DNA of 64,000 bases from an uncultured Opitutia bacterium (GCA_903859715.1 CAIONS010000056.1:186001-250000), one strand, 5' to 3'; counted from the stretch's first letter, positions 1-8,732 are shown. Notes: a model not told the origin generated them from the sequence alone. Numbers and translations are program-made.

Positions 1-110
1 AATGAGCAGAGGCGGTTGACAATAAAGGTTACAACACAAATGCAGACAGGCTGCACAATCTAGTAAAGGACCGGCTAGGCTAACCTAGTGAATCCCGCTC
101 CGGCTAATCT

Positions 111-1682
111 CTAAGGGACTTCGTAAACTTCGATAAGAGCAATACCAGTGGTATTACCCACTCCGGAGACCTTGGCGGAATAGATCCCAGGCTGTAATGT
201 GACGAGAATCGCCGCGTCTTTGCTCGTCGGACCAGCCAAGCTAAACGCGCCAACGGCGACACTTGCCGAGGCAATTTGGGTGTCGCCACCCCAATTGTCA
301 TTGCTGGCAACTATCACAGAGGTGCTGCCAACGGTCTGAGTTAGCTGCAATTGCGGATCAGCGAGCACGCCGCCGACCCCGTAGTTGCTCAAAGTTGGGC
401 CAACTGCTCGGACGAGAACTGTGACCGGCGCAGAGCCAGCAATGACAAAACCTGCAATGAGTACACCGTCACCTGTGCCGACCTGCGCACGGGCTGAAAC
501 ATTGATCAGGCGCGGGGTCGATGCCGAGTAAGCCAATCCGGAAGCATCATAGATCTCTGCGAGCGCGATGCCGGTGGTGCCTCCGGCCCCGACGACGTTG
601 GCAGAGTAGGCGCCACTAGCTGGTGTGAGGTATAGCGCAGCGTCCTTGCTGGCATTTGAAACCAAGGGAAAGGCGCCGACAGAATTGCCTGCAGACGAGA
701 TTTGAGTGTCTCCACCCCAATTGTCATTGGTTGCTATGGGCGCAGCAACAGTTTGCCGGAAGAACTCCAACTCAGGATCCGCGAGAACACCGGCTACCCC
801 ATAGCTGCTCAACGTGGGTCCTACTCCGCGGACAAGGAGAGGCATCGTTCCGCCAGTGCCGCTGCCGCCGATCACCACGCCAACGATCAATGTATTGTCT
901 CCTGCGCTGGTACCCGTGCGCACCGAGACATTCGTCAATCGGCTCGGTATTCCAATACTAAGGGTCAGCGGGACGGCATTTGCTCCCGCGGCGTTGGACG
1001 CACTGACCGTAGCTGAAAATGTGCCGGCGATCGTGGGTATTCCTAAAATCGTTCCCGTGGTTGAATCGAAGATGAGTCCGGCGGGTAGCCCGTTCACGCT
1101 GTACTGGCCGACGGAACCGGAAAACACGACAGTGGAGGATAAGTCCGATCCGAGTGATCCTGTCACCGTGGTTGTGCTGGTCAGGGCAGGCGGAGCCAGC
1201 GAACCCCAGTCGATTTTATCCCCAAGTGCTTCCGAGACATAGAGATTGCCCGCGGTGTCCACTGCAATGCCATAGAGACTGTCGAAATGAGCGGCACTCC
1301 CAATGCCGTCGATCGAAAGGAGAGAAGGGAAGGTGTTGATGGAAGAACCGGTAAGTCCGGCGAGGGTTGTCACAACACCGGTTGGAGAAATTTCACGAAT
1401 CGTGTCGATATCCCCCACATAAGCATTGCCCGCAGCATCCGCGGCTATGCTGAACAGGCTGCTAAATCTGGCGGCGCTTCCGGTGCCATCGATTGCCCCT
1501 GGAGTGTTAGGCATTCCCGCCAAGGTCGTGACCATCCCGTCAGGAGTAATTTTTCGAACCGTGAGGGCGTCCGCGACATAGATATTACCCGCCGGATCCA
1601 CGGCCACGCCTTGAGGCCCCTCGAACCTCGCCGCGATGCCGATGCCGTCCGCCCAGCCAAAGCTGCCGGCTGAACCTGCCAA
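111..1682 (-). CDS. C-terminal part of frameshifted secreted NHL-repeat protein
   Basis: This frame continues the gene whose 5' part is at 1688..2278; its first Met is internal and probably not a true start. It carries three further NHL-type blades (cores QGVAVDPAGNIYVAD, FSIAADAAGNAYVGD, YGIAVDTAGNLYVSE), then a putative Ig-like (He_PIG-type) domain with the motif GLPAGLIFDSTTGTILGIPT. Two tandem ~130-residue repeats follow, each beginning RL.NVS.R...G.GD..LI.G.VI.G, passing through LVR.VGPTLS.YGV.GVLADP and NDNWGGDTQI, and ending GIAL.E.Y. Such paired repeats are common in exported proteins of Opitutaceae and relatives (recalled, not searched). No PEP-CTERM or LPXTG tail is visible. A role in surface or extracellular binding is inference; NHL propellers usually mediate binding. 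Confidence 0.75.
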   Translation of the reverse strand: MAGSAGSFGWADGIGIAARFEGPQGVAVDPAGNIYVADALTVRKITPDGMVTTLAGMPNTPGAIDGTGSAARFSSLFSIAADAAGNAYVGDIDTIREISPTGVVTTLAGLTGSSINTFPSLLSIDGIGSAAHFDSLYGIAVDTAGNLYVSEALGDKIDWGSLAPPALTSTTTVTGSLGSDLSSTVVFSGSVGQYSVNGLPAGLIFDSTTGTILGIPTIAGTFSATVSASNAAGANAVPLTLSIGIPSRLTNVSVRTGTSAGDNTLIVGVVIGGSGTGGTMPLLVRGVGPTLSSYGVAGVLADPELEFFRQTVAAPIATNDNWGGDTQISSAGNSVGAFPLVSNASKDAALYLTPASGAYSANVVGAGGTTGIALAEIYDASGLAYSASTPRLINVSARAQVGTGDGVLIAGFVIAGSAPVTVLVRAVGPTLSNYGVGGVLADPQLQLTQTVGSTSVIVASNDNWGGDTQIASASVAVGAFSLAGPTSKDAAILVTLQPGIYSAKVSGVGNTTGIALIEVYEVP

Positions 1683-1687
1683 GGTTG

Positions 1688-2278
1688 TTACGACGCCGGC
1701 GGGAGTGATTTTCGAATCGTATAATTTCCAAGATCGGCAACATAGACATTCCCAGCATCATCTACCGCGACTCCTGACGGCCCGGCAAATTGCGCCGCGC
1801 TCCCGGTGCCATCGGCCGAGCCGTAACTTCCTGCTACGCCGGCAAAGGTCGTCACTACGCCACCGCTGGTAATCTTGCGGATGGTCTGATTCCCGAAGTC
1901 CGCCACATAAAGTATGCCTGTTTTGTCCACCGCCACGCTCTTGGGAAGTCTAAAAAAGGCATTGCTGCCGGTGCCGTCGGCCCAACCCCAACTTCCTGCC
2001 AAACCGGCATAGGTTGTCACCACACCGCCGCTAGTAATCTTGCGGATCGTGGAGTTATTGCAATCTGCCACGTAAATCGTACCTGACCTGTCGACAGCCA
2101 AGCCTTGGGGAGCATTAAACAGCGCGTTTATGCCGGTCCCGTCTCGGGATTCATTTAACCGGTTTTCTCCCGCGAGCGCCTTGAATGTATAGGGCGTAAC
2201 ATAATTGCTCTGGGCGCGGAGGGTTGAGGCGGAGAAAAATACCAGCATCACGGCGGCCAGGCGAAATGAGAGTTTCAT
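1688..2278 (-). CDS. N-terminal part of frameshifted secreted NHL-repeat protein
   Basis: This is the start of the same gene as 111..1682. Residues 1-22 form a clear signal peptide (MKLSFRLAAV, then a hydrophobic stretch ending in LRA). Three NHL blades follow, with cores GLAVDRSGTIYVADCNN, SVAVDKTGILYVADFGN and GVAVDDAGNVYVADLGN, each followed by TIRKITSGGVVTT or its equivalent. The frame ends abruptly in SLPPAS exactly where the next blade should read ITPAGVVTTLAG; that sequence is present one frame over. A run of four A (plus strand T at 1709..1712) in place of five explains the break. Restoring one base would give one protein of about 720 residues. Sequencing error, real pseudogene and slippage-controlled expression cannot be separated from here. 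Confidence 0.8.
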   Translation of the reverse strand: MKLSFRLAAVMLVFFSASTLRAQSNYVTPYTFKALAGENRLNESRDGTGINALFNAPQGLAVDRSGTIYVADCNNSTIRKITSGGVVTTYAGLAGSWGWADGTGSNAFFRLPKSVAVDKTGILYVADFGNQTIRKITSGGVVTTFAGVAGSYGSADGTGSAAQFAGPSGVAVDDAGNVYVADLGNYTIRKSLPPAS

Positions 2279-2532
2279 AGGGGAAGGTGGTCACGATAAT
2301 TCTGTCGTCGTAAGAATAAATTCAGGGTCGTGCTTTTGCGCCGACCCCCTGAACCCAATCTCGATCGAGCGGTGATGCGATCAGATTTATGGTGAATAAA
2401 TTGTCGGAGCCGACCTCTGAGTCCGGAGGTTCCGTGAGCATCCAGAAGTTGGCGTATTTCTTCCTCTGCGCTCAATTTCCATGGCGGTAATGCACCGGAT
2501 GACTCAGGGAAGGGCTGAAATCGTCGCTTCTT

Positions 2533-3438
2533 TTATTTGGCTTGAGCGACGGTACGACGGATGCCCTTGGCGAGATTTACCGTTGGCCGCCAGCTGATCG
2601 CGGTCGAGAGCTTGGTGTTGTCGAGCAGGCTGTCGTGGACATCCCACGAATTGGCCGGGGCGCGCTGAATCGGGATTTTTTTACCCAAGGTCTGCTCAAC
2701 GCATTGAATGACCTCATTGACCGAGTGGGACTCGCCATGGCTGACATTGAAAACGCCATTGGGGCGGACGCGGATGACTTGTTCGAGCGCGGCCGTAAAG
2801 TCCGTGTGATACAGGAAATCCTTGCGCGCGGTGCCGTCGCCCCACAGCGAGAACGGTGTGCCGGTGCGGGCGCTGTTAAGGAGGAAAGGCACGAGGCCCT
2901 GCGGCTTGTGGGTCGGCACGGGAAAGCCGTAGGGATTCGAGATGCGCAGGATGGTGTAGGCGAGTCCGTGGCGCTGGCCGTACTCCTCGATCAGTCGCTC
3001 CGCGGCGAGCTTGGCGTGGCCATACCAGCCGATGGGCGCGCAGGGATCGCTTTCGCGACTGGGCCGGCCCTCACGGGCGTTGCCATAGACGGTGCCGCCC
3101 GAGGAGAAAAATACGAAATGCAGGTTCTCCCGGTTCGGCGAGGCGCAGATGGCCTTGAGCAGCTTGATGAGAAAGGGAATATCCTGCTCCCACTCGAGGC
3201 CGACATGCCGCTCGGAGCTGAGCGGCACCGTGCTCCAGGCGAGGTGCAGCACCGTGTCGGCCTGATCGACGAGGTTGTTGACGAACAGATTTTCCAAGCC
3301 GAGGTGAACGCCACCTTCGGAGCGGGACAAAGACGTGAGCTGGGCGCCGGCTGCAACGAGGGACGGGTGAATGATGCCGGCCAGACGGCTCCTCCCGCCG
3401 GTGAGGATAATGCGTTTGGCTAGGGGCGGGGCGTCCAT
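2533..3438 (-). CDS. NAD-dependent epimerase/dehydratase (extended SDR)
   Basis: This 301-residue protein is an extended short-chain dehydrogenase/reductase of the sugar-nucleotide epimerase/dehydratase type. The N-terminal dinucleotide loop is TGGRSRLAG (13-21), an atypical version of TGxxGxxG. SSGGTVYG (112-119) carries the Ser/Thr part of the active site, and the YxxxK pair is Y139/K143 (YGHAK). The SNPYG motif near residue 165 and GDGTARKDFLYHTD further on match substrate-binding segments of UDP-hexose epimerases and dTDP-sugar dehydratases. It is the last gene of the minus-strand polysaccharide block, 11 bp after the glycosyltransferase at 3450..5426, so it probably makes or modifies an activated sugar for that locus. 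The exact substrate cannot be read from the sequence. Confidence 0.85.
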   Translation of the reverse strand: MDAPPLAKRIILTGGRSRLAGIIHPSLVAAGAQLTSLSRSEGGVHLGLENLFVNNLVDQADTVLHLAWSTVPLSSERHVGLEWEQDIPFLIKLLKAICASPNRENLHFVFFSSGGTVYGNAREGRPSRESDPCAPIGWYGHAKLAAERLIEEYGQRHGLAYTILRISNPYGFPVPTHKPQGLVPFLLNSARTGTPFSLWGDGTARKDFLYHTDFTAALEQVIRVRPNGVFNVSHGESHSVNEVIQCVEQTLGKKIPIQRAPANSWDVHDSLLDNTKLSTAISWRPTVNLAKGIRRTVAQAK

Positions 3439-3449
3439 GCGGGCAGGAC

Positions 3450-5426
3450 TCAGGACGATGGCATTGCCGCCAAGGGCGTCAAGGAACGGTAGAACTCCGC
3501 CAGATGACGCGCGCTGCGCGGCCAGGAAAAATGTTCGGCAGCGAAGGCCAGTGCACCCTGCGAGAGCCGGTCCGCGCGGGCAGGATCGGTGTGCAATCCG
3601 GCAATGGCCGCGGCAATGGCCGCGGCATCGGCCTTGGCCAGCACGCAGGCATGTTCGCCATCGCGCACGAGGTCGCCGAGATTCGTCTGCGGCAGGATCA
3701 CGGGCCGGCCGATGGCGAAGAATTCGGGAAGCTTGGAGGGGAAGCGGTAATTGTTAAACGCCCCGGGCAGGCCCGGCTGCACGAAATAATCTGCCAGGGC
3801 CATCAGCGCGGGCAGATGTTTGGCCCGGCCGATGTGCCCGAGATGGATTAGATGCGAGCGGATCCACGCGTCGCCTTCCGGCAAAAACTCCGGGAAGTCG
3901 CGGCCGGTGCGGATGAGCTGGGTGCGCAGGCCGCGCTGATTGAGCAAAACCACCGCCTCGTACAGGCTGCGGACCTCGGCGGCGTTGGAGGTGTGCACAT
4001 TGCCGTGATAGAACAGCACGATGTCACGCGGGCCGAGGCCGAGAGCGCTTCGCAGTTTTTCATCGCGCGGGCGGGGCTGGAAATAACGGGCGTCTGCCGC
4101 GGGCCAGATCACGGCGGAAGGCCGCCCGGCTGGAACCTGTTCCTTCAATCGCTCGACGATCACCGTGACCCCGGCGGCTTCGCGAAGAAACCGGGGGGCG
4201 CGACGAGGGTGGGAGAGTACGTCCGGGACAAGCTTGTCCAATTCGTCTTCCGGCAGGGCGGCGAGTTCGGCAAAGGAGCGCCCGAGCCGGGTCTCGAGCA
4301 GCTCCTGCTCGTTGTCTTCCAAGTGCACGAACACCGCGCTGCCGTAGTCCGCCACGACGTCGGCACAGAATTTGCGGACATTTTCCCGCGAGGTCCACGC
4401 ATGCACGAGGCAGGGGCCGCGGCCATCCTTGAAGTAGGCGGGCAGATGCGGGAGCTCGGCGAAATGCAGCGCCATGAAGCGGGCCTGCGGCAGGGCACCG
4501 AGCGTTTCCTTGTGGTCGGGCACGGCCACGACGCAGTCATAGCCGGTGGCGATCAGCTCGTTGGCGAGGCTGGCGACGTGCAGCGCGCTGTTGGCGGAAA
4601 AGTCCCCGTAAAGGGCGAAGAGGATGTTTTTGCTGCCGGTGGGGCGACGTTCGCCGGTGGCGAGACGTACTTCGTCCGCTGCGCTCAAGGTAGGTTGAGC
4701 CCAGGCGAGGGTGGACAGATCGTGAATTGGACTGGGCGGCGGCGGTTTGGGAATCCAGCCTTGCTCGATGTTCACTTGATGTTCCGAGCGGACGAAATAG
4801 ACGCGGCCGCACTCGGTGGTGGCGCGGATTTTTACTGGCCCGGCGCCGCGCGGGAGATTTTCCGCCGTGATGAAGCCGGAGCGGGCGGCGGCGGGGTGAT
4901 CGGGAAACCGGGCGGCCACATCCGGGCGGGCCACGCCGTAGTCGCAGGGCACCTCGACATTGCCGAATTGGAGCACGATTTCGCGGACCGTGAATTCGGG
5001 ATGAAAGCACCAGCCCTCGATGCGCACGGGCTGGGTGATGACGGTGCCGGCAGGCGGTTTCTCGATCGCACCCAGGACGGGGTGGGAGCTGACCGGGATG
5101 GCGAGCGGACAGACACGATGCCACGCCTGGCCGTCGGCTGAAACTTCCAGCGAGCCCTCATAAAACCCGAAGGGCAGGTAGCAGATGAATTTGAATCCGC
5201 TGAGGCGGGCGGCGGCTTCGGATGGAAAAGCGGCGGCGGCATCCGGCCGCTCGATGCGCTCGGCCGGGAGAAAAATCCGGTCGCCCACGACGACGCGGAC
5301 TTGGTTGCGGGCTGCGGATCCGGGCAGGAAAGCCCAGCCGATCAGCTGGAAATAATTCTGCGTCGGCTGGAACGGGTGAATCGTCTCCAGGCTGTAGAGC
5401 GGGGCCGGCATGGCGACCGCGCTCAT
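3450..5426 (-). CDS. Glycosyltransferase (GT-B, GT4-like) with duplicated N-terminal accessory domains
   Basis: Of its 658 residues, about the first 240 contain two copies of a beta-rich module of roughly 100 residues (LIGWAFLPG / RIEGWCFHPE, RPDAAAAFP / RPDVAARFP, AARLSGF / AARSGF). A GT-B catalytic region follows from about residue 270: an N-lobe beginning NILFALYGDFSANSALHVASLA and a C-lobe with DIVLFYHGNVHTSNAAEVRSL, HLGHIGRAKHLPALMALADY and PSKLPEFFAIGRPVILP. The last of these is the usual sugar-nucleotide-binding segment of GT4-type enzymes. No signal peptide or membrane helix is evident, so it likely acts in the cytoplasm on a growing lipid-linked glycan. Its start codon overlaps the stop of the upstream coiled-coil gene (ATGA, 5423..5426), suggesting translational coupling. 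Donor and linkage are unknown. Confidence 0.85.
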   Translation of the reverse strand: MSAVAMPAPLYSLETIHPFQPTQNYFQLIGWAFLPGSAARNQVRVVVGDRIFLPAERIERPDAAAAFPSEAAARLSGFKFICYLPFGFYEGSLEVSADGQAWHRVCPLAIPVSSHPVLGAIEKPPAGTVITQPVRIEGWCFHPEFTVREIVLQFGNVEVPCDYGVARPDVAARFPDHPAAARSGFITAENLPRGAGPVKIRATTECGRVYFVRSEHQVNIEQGWIPKPPPPSPIHDLSTLAWAQPTLSAADEVRLATGERRPTGSKNILFALYGDFSANSALHVASLANELIATGYDCVVAVPDHKETLGALPQARFMALHFAELPHLPAYFKDGRGPCLVHAWTSRENVRKFCADVVADYGSAVFVHLEDNEQELLETRLGRSFAELAALPEDELDKLVPDVLSHPRRAPRFLREAAGVTVIVERLKEQVPAGRPSAVIWPAADARYFQPRPRDEKLRSALGLGPRDIVLFYHGNVHTSNAAEVRSLYEAVVLLNQRGLRTQLIRTGRDFPEFLPEGDAWIRSHLIHLGHIGRAKHLPALMALADYFVQPGLPGAFNNYRFPSKLPEFFAIGRPVILPQTNLGDLVRDGEHACVLAKADAAAIAAAIAGLHTDPARADRLSQGALAFAAEHFSWPRSARHLAEFYRSLTPLAAMPSS

Positions 5427-5893
5427 CGGCCCGGTTCCAGGGCCGCGAGCTTGAGCAGGGCCTGCCGGAGCGCTTCCTGCGCCTGGGCGAGATCGCGGGC
5501 GTAGTTTCCGGCGAGTGCATGGGTGGCGCCGATCTCGCGGTTGGCCAGGTCAAGTTTCTGGACGAGGTCCTGGATGATCTGGTCCCGCGCGGCGATTTCG
5601 GGAGCTGCGGCGGTCGCGGCGTTTTGGGCGGCGGCGAGCTTTTCATTGAGCACGCGGTCGAGCTCGACGATATAGTTGATTTTGCCCTCCAGCGCATGCT
5701 CGGCCTGGCCGAGGATGGAGATGGCATCGGCCTTGTCGGTCTCCTTTTGGAGAACGGTGTCCTGCAGTTCCAGCACCGTGATCTGCGACAGGATCAGCTC
5801 CTTGCGGATGTTTTGGATGAGGAGGATGTTCTCCTCCAGCTCACGCTGCAGTCGGGTGATTTCCGGGGAAGGCTGGGGAGGGGACAGGCTCAT
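5423..5893 (-). CDS. Coiled-coil protein coupled to glycosyltransferase
   Basis: This 156-residue protein has no recognised catalytic family. Residues ~10-85 and ~105-150 are strongly helical with heptad spacing of Leu/Ile (for example ITRLQRELEENILLIQNI), so an extended coiled coil is predicted, broken by an Ala-rich linker. There is no signal peptide or membrane helix. Its stop overlaps the start of the glycosyltransferase at 3450..5426 by four bases, so the two are probably made in equal amounts and may bind each other. A similar short helical segment begins the FkbM-GT2 fusion at 30581..32734. A scaffold or oligomerisation role for the polysaccharide machinery is inference. Confidence 0.7.
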   Translation of the reverse strand: MSLSPPQPSPEITRLQRELEENILLIQNIRKELILSQITVLELQDTVLQKETDKADAISILGQAEHALEGKINYIVELDRVLNEKLAAAQNAATAAAPEIAARDQIIQDLVQKLDLANREIGATHALAGNYARDLAQAQEALRQALLKLAALEPGR

Positions 5894-5975
5894 CGGGACG
5901 CTTCAAGCACTGACCCAGTCGTGCCGGACTGTGAAGTCCTTTTCCCGCAGCGGCACGGTCCGGCGGACGTTGGAA

Positions 5976-6695
5976 TCAGAGCTTGAATCCGGCGTCGGTA
6001 GAGTCCTTCAGGAAGGTTTTCACCGTGTCGAGCGAGAGATCAGTGAGATCCATGCCCAGCATTTTGGCGGCCTTGCCAATGATATCGTGGGGAACGGTGA
6101 TGATCTTGCAGCCGGCTTCCTCGGCCTGAAAAAGGTTGAGGACCTCTCGGGTGCTGGCCCAGAGCAATTCAGCCTTGGGATGATCCTCGAGGAGCGGCGC
6201 GCAGGCGCGGATCATCGGCATCGGGTCGACGCCGGTGTCGGCAATGCGTCCGGCAAAAACCGAGACCACCGACGGCACCGCGGGATTCAGGGTGGCCGCG
6301 ACGCTTGCCACCTGTTTCAGGGTGAGAAGGGCCGTGACATTAAGCTTTACGCCTTCCTGGGCCAGATCGCGGATCAGCGGGAGAGAGGATTCACCGCGGG
6401 AGTTGGTGATCGGAATCTTGACGTACACATTCGCACCCCAGGATTTGATCTTGGCGGCCTGCCGGCGCATTTCGGCGAACTCGTCGGAGAACACTTCGAG
6501 TGAGATGGGCTTGGCGGTGACGGTCTGGAGAATGTCCTTGGCGAAGGCCTCGTAGTCCTTGATGCCGGCCTTCTTCATGAGGCTGGGATTGGTGGTCAGG
6601 CCCTTGATGTAGGGCTTGGCGTAGAGGTCGAGGATGCCGGCCTTGTCGGCGCCATCGGCGAAAATTTGGATCTTGAGATCGGTGAGGGATTTCAT
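5976..6695 (-). CDS. Transaldolase / fructose-6-phosphate aldolase-like protein
   Basis: The 239-residue frame matches the short transaldolase/FSA class. It shows the first-strand Asp (FADGAD, D14), the GLTTNPSLM signature (32-40), the Schiff-base Lys K93 in NVYVKIPIT, and TALLTLKQ in the following strand. An ATG at 6693..6695, just after the gmhB stop, fits the family N-terminus better than the in-frame ATG at 6743, which lies inside gmhB. Members transfer or split a dihydroxyacetone unit; a transaldolase would make sedoheptulose-7-phosphate from fructose-6-phosphate and erythrose-4-phosphate. Sedoheptulose-7-phosphate is the substrate of the GmhA two genes upstream, so its place at the end of the heptose cassette suggests precursor supply. 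Transaldolase and aldolase activities cannot be told apart by eye. Confidence 0.85.
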   Translation of the reverse strand: MKSLTDLKIQIFADGADKAGILDLYAKPYIKGLTTNPSLMKKAGIKDYEAFAKDILQTVTAKPISLEVFSDEFAEMRRQAAKIKSWGANVYVKIPITNSRGESSLPLIRDLAQEGVKLNVTALLTLKQVASVAATLNPAVPSVVSVFAGRIADTGVDPMPMIRACAPLLEDHPKAELLWASTREVLNLFQAEEAGCKIITVPHDIIGKAAKMLGMDLTDLSLDTVKTFLKDSTDAGFKL

Positions 6696-6702
6696 CGCGG
6701 GT

Positions 6703-7275
6703 TTAAGTTGAGGGATTGAGCTTCCGGGCTTCCGGCTGGGCAAGGATAATTCGGACGGCCTCGGTGAAGCTCTTCACCGTGAAGTCCGGCTGGGCCGACA
6801 GATGCTCCTCGTAGCCGAAATTGATGAACACCGTGCGCACGCCAGCCCGCTGGCCGCAGTCGACGTCGCGCCAGCGGTCCCCGACCATCCAGGAACGGGT
6901 CAGGTCGAGCCCGAGGTCGTGGGCCGCATCAAGCAGCATGCCGGGCGCGGGCTTGCGGCGAGGATCGGGCGGAGATTCGCCGCGACCCGGTGCATAGCAG
7001 ACCTCAATCCGGGCGATCTCAGGCACGAGGCGGCGCAACTGGTTATGCATGGCCTCGACCACGGCTTGAGACTGCGTGCCGCGGCCCACATCGGGCTGGT
7101 TGGTGGCGACGACGAGGACGTAGCCGGCGGCGTGTAAATTGCGGCAGGCGGCCGGCACGCCCTCGAAAAGCTGGAACTCCTCGACCGTGTGCGGCGGAAA
7201 CGGCTGGCCGGCACGAATGACCTGAAGGTTGAGCGTGCCATCCCGGTCAAGGAATACTGCCGGGCGGAGCTGCAT
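6703..7275 (-). CDS. gmhB: D-glycero-D-manno-heptose 1,7-bisphosphate 7-phosphatase (HAD)
   Basis: This 190-residue HAD hydrolase has the usual length of GmhB. Motif I is VFLDRDGTLN (7-16), with nucleophile and acid/base Asp in DRDG. A TNQPDVGRG motif gives the motif II region, and MVGDRWRDVDCGQRAGV supplies motif IV. The cysteine-containing loop YAPGRGESPPDPRRKPAPGM is shorter in Cys/His than the zinc loop of enterobacterial GmhB; only one Cys is clear here. It removes the 7-phosphate from heptose 1,7-bisphosphate. Its neighbours gmhA, hddC and hddA make the GDP-D-glycero-alpha-D-manno-heptose assignment more likely than a histidinol-phosphatase role. Confidence 0.85.
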   Translation of the reverse strand: MQLRPAVFLDRDGTLNLQVIRAGQPFPPHTVEEFQLFEGVPAACRNLHAAGYVLVVATNQPDVGRGTQSQAVVEAMHNQLRRLVPEIARIEVCYAPGRGESPPDPRRKPAPGMLLDAAHDLGLDLTRSWMVGDRWRDVDCGQRAGVRTVFINFGYEEHLSAQPDFTVKSFTEAVRIILAQPEARKLNPST

Positions 7276-7297
7276 GAAACGCGCAGGCCGGATGGGT

Positions 7298-7906
7298 TCA
7301 GGGCTTTACCGTGACCGATTCCCACTTGGTCTGGTTCACCTTCAGGTCGGGGTGGGAGACCCAGAGATGCCAGATGACGGCTTGGAAGGCTTCACTGTGT
7401 GGCGTGATGTTATTGGGATTGACGGTGGGCACGATCACGCAGGCGTCAGCCACCTTGGCGGTATAGCCGCCATCCTTGCCGACGATCCCGATGATGCGGG
7501 CGCCGACCTGTTTCGCGAGTTGCATGGCCGCGACGAGGTTGGGAGAGACATTTTTCTCCAAATTGCCGCCGCCCACGGAGAGGATGAGCAAGGCGTCCTT
7601 GGCATTAAGTCGTGAACCGCGGAGCCATTCTGCAAACACGCTGGCCCAGCCCTCGTCGTTGGTGCGGGCGGTGAGTTCGGAGACATTGTCCGTGGGCGCG
7701 TACACTTCCAGGCCGGCAATCTTGCGAAAATCGTTCACGGCATGCGAGGCGTTGGCCGCGCTGCCACCGACACCGAGGATGAAAAGCCGGCCGCCCCGGG
7801 CGCGCACACCCACGAGCTCCTTGACGCATTTCTCGCTGTCGTCGGCGTTGATCTTACTGACGATCTCGATGGTTTCCTTCAGGTGCTGGACGGAATAGGA
7901 CGACAT
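7298..7906 (-). CDS. gmhA: Sedoheptulose-7-phosphate isomerase (SIS domain)
   Basis: This 202-residue single SIS-domain protein has the usual GmhA length. The phosphosugar loop reads ILGVGGSAANASHAVNDFRK, and LLILSVGGGNLEKN plus GARIIGIVGKDGG give the second and third strands. It isomerises sedoheptulose-7-phosphate to D-glycero-D-manno-heptose-7-phosphate in the cytoplasm, the first committed step for both ADP- and GDP-heptose. It lies 22 bp before gmhB and 54 bp after hddC. The gap to hddC (7907..7960) is filled by a GA-rich tract of the repeat type seen elsewhere in the window. Confidence 0.88.
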   Translation of the reverse strand: MSSYSVQHLKETIEIVSKINADDSEKCVKELVGVRARGGRLFILGVGGSAANASHAVNDFRKIAGLEVYAPTDNVSELTARTNDEGWASVFAEWLRGSRLNAKDALLILSVGGGNLEKNVSPNLVAAMQLAKQVGARIIGIVGKDGGYTAKVADACVIVPTVNPNNITPHSEAFQAVIWHLWVSHPDLKVNQTKWESVTVKP

Positions 7907-7960
7907 AGGGGAGAAGGGAGCAGGGAGAAAGGAGCAGGGAAAGGGAAAAGAAATCCTCGG

Positions 7961-8674
7961 TCAGATTGGACTTTGTTGCCGGAGGAGGGCGTTGAGTTCG
8001 GCCAGCCCGGCGGGGGAGCCGATTTCGTAGAAGCGCTGCTTGATTTCAAAGCCGGCGAGCTGGTGGCGGGCGACCAAGGTCTGCTGCACCGCGGCGAGGT
8101 CGACCTCGGCATTGCGCGATAAACCGTCGAACGCGGTCGCGCGGAATACGCCGAGACCATAATCGATGTGGTGCATCTGCGGAAGCGGGGCTTTCTTGTC
8201 GTAAGCCTTGATCTCGCCGGCCTCGAACCAGACGTTGCTCCGGTCGTAACGTCCGTGGTTTTCAAACACGGTCATCAACCCGGGCTGGCCGGAATGCTGG
8301 AAGAAATCTCCAACCGCGTGATAGTCGATGGGCAGGTAACTGTCGCCATAGAGCACGTAGAAGGCCTCGCCGAGCCGGGGCAGGGCCTGGATCAAGGCGC
8401 CGCCGGTGCCGAGGAGCTTGGGTCCGTCGAAGGAGTATTCAATTTTGACGCCCCATTTGGCTCCATCGCCATACTGGTCGACGATTTGCTCGCCGAGGTA
8501 CCCGACACAGAGGACAAGATGAGTGAGCCCGGCCTGCTTCAGGAGCTGGATTTGGTGCGAGAAGAACGGTTCGCCCGCGACCTCGACGAGCAACTTGGGG
8601 ATCTTCTCGGTCATCGGACGCAGTCGGGTAGCCATTCCTCCGGCAAGGATCGCGACGGGAATATTAGGAGGCAT
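7961..8674 (-). CDS. hddC: D-glycero-alpha-D-manno-heptose 1-phosphate guanylyltransferase-like nucleotidyltransferase
   Basis: This 237-residue protein is a sugar-1-phosphate nucleotidyltransferase. The N-terminal pyrophosphorylase signature is AILAGGMATRLRPMTEKIPK (from about residue 8), and the metal-binding region is YVLYGDSYLP. The fold ends near residue 230 with no acyltransferase extension. Family members join a sugar-1-phosphate to NTP and release pyrophosphate. The GTP and heptose assignment rests on the neighbours hddA, gmhA and gmhB; the sequence alone would also fit a mannose or glucose-1-phosphate enzyme. Confidence 0.82.
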   Translation of the reverse strand: MPPNIPVAILAGGMATRLRPMTEKIPKLLVEVAGEPFFSHQIQLLKQAGLTHLVLCVGYLGEQIVDQYGDGAKWGVKIEYSFDGPKLLGTGGALIQALPRLGEAFYVLYGDSYLPIDYHAVGDFFQHSGQPGLMTVFENHGRYDRSNVWFEAGEIKAYDKKAPLPQMHHIDYGLGVFRATAFDGLSRNAEVDLAAVQQTLVARHQLAGFEIKQRFYEIGSPAGLAELNALLRQQSPI

Positions 8675-8732
8675 GGGAGAAAGGGATGGCGGGAAAACAA
8701 CCTCGCGGGAATGAAGGCTATTCCTGATAACC

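Noticed and set aside
16-44. A TTGACA at 16..21 as a -35 element for a plus-strand promoter.
   Set aside because: The sequence at the right distance (AATGCA) is a poor -10 element, and no plus-strand gene follows.
2275-2475. A 66-codon minus-strand frame upstream of the NHL-repeat gene.
   Set aside because: It has no family features, Arg-rich composition, and runs through the region where the promoter of the next gene is expected. It cannot be excluded as a real small gene, but nothing supports it.
3852-5141. A 429-codon plus-strand frame opposite the glycosyltransferase at 3450..5426.
   Set aside because: The minus-strand frame has clear GT-B motifs; the opposite one has none and is explained by base composition.
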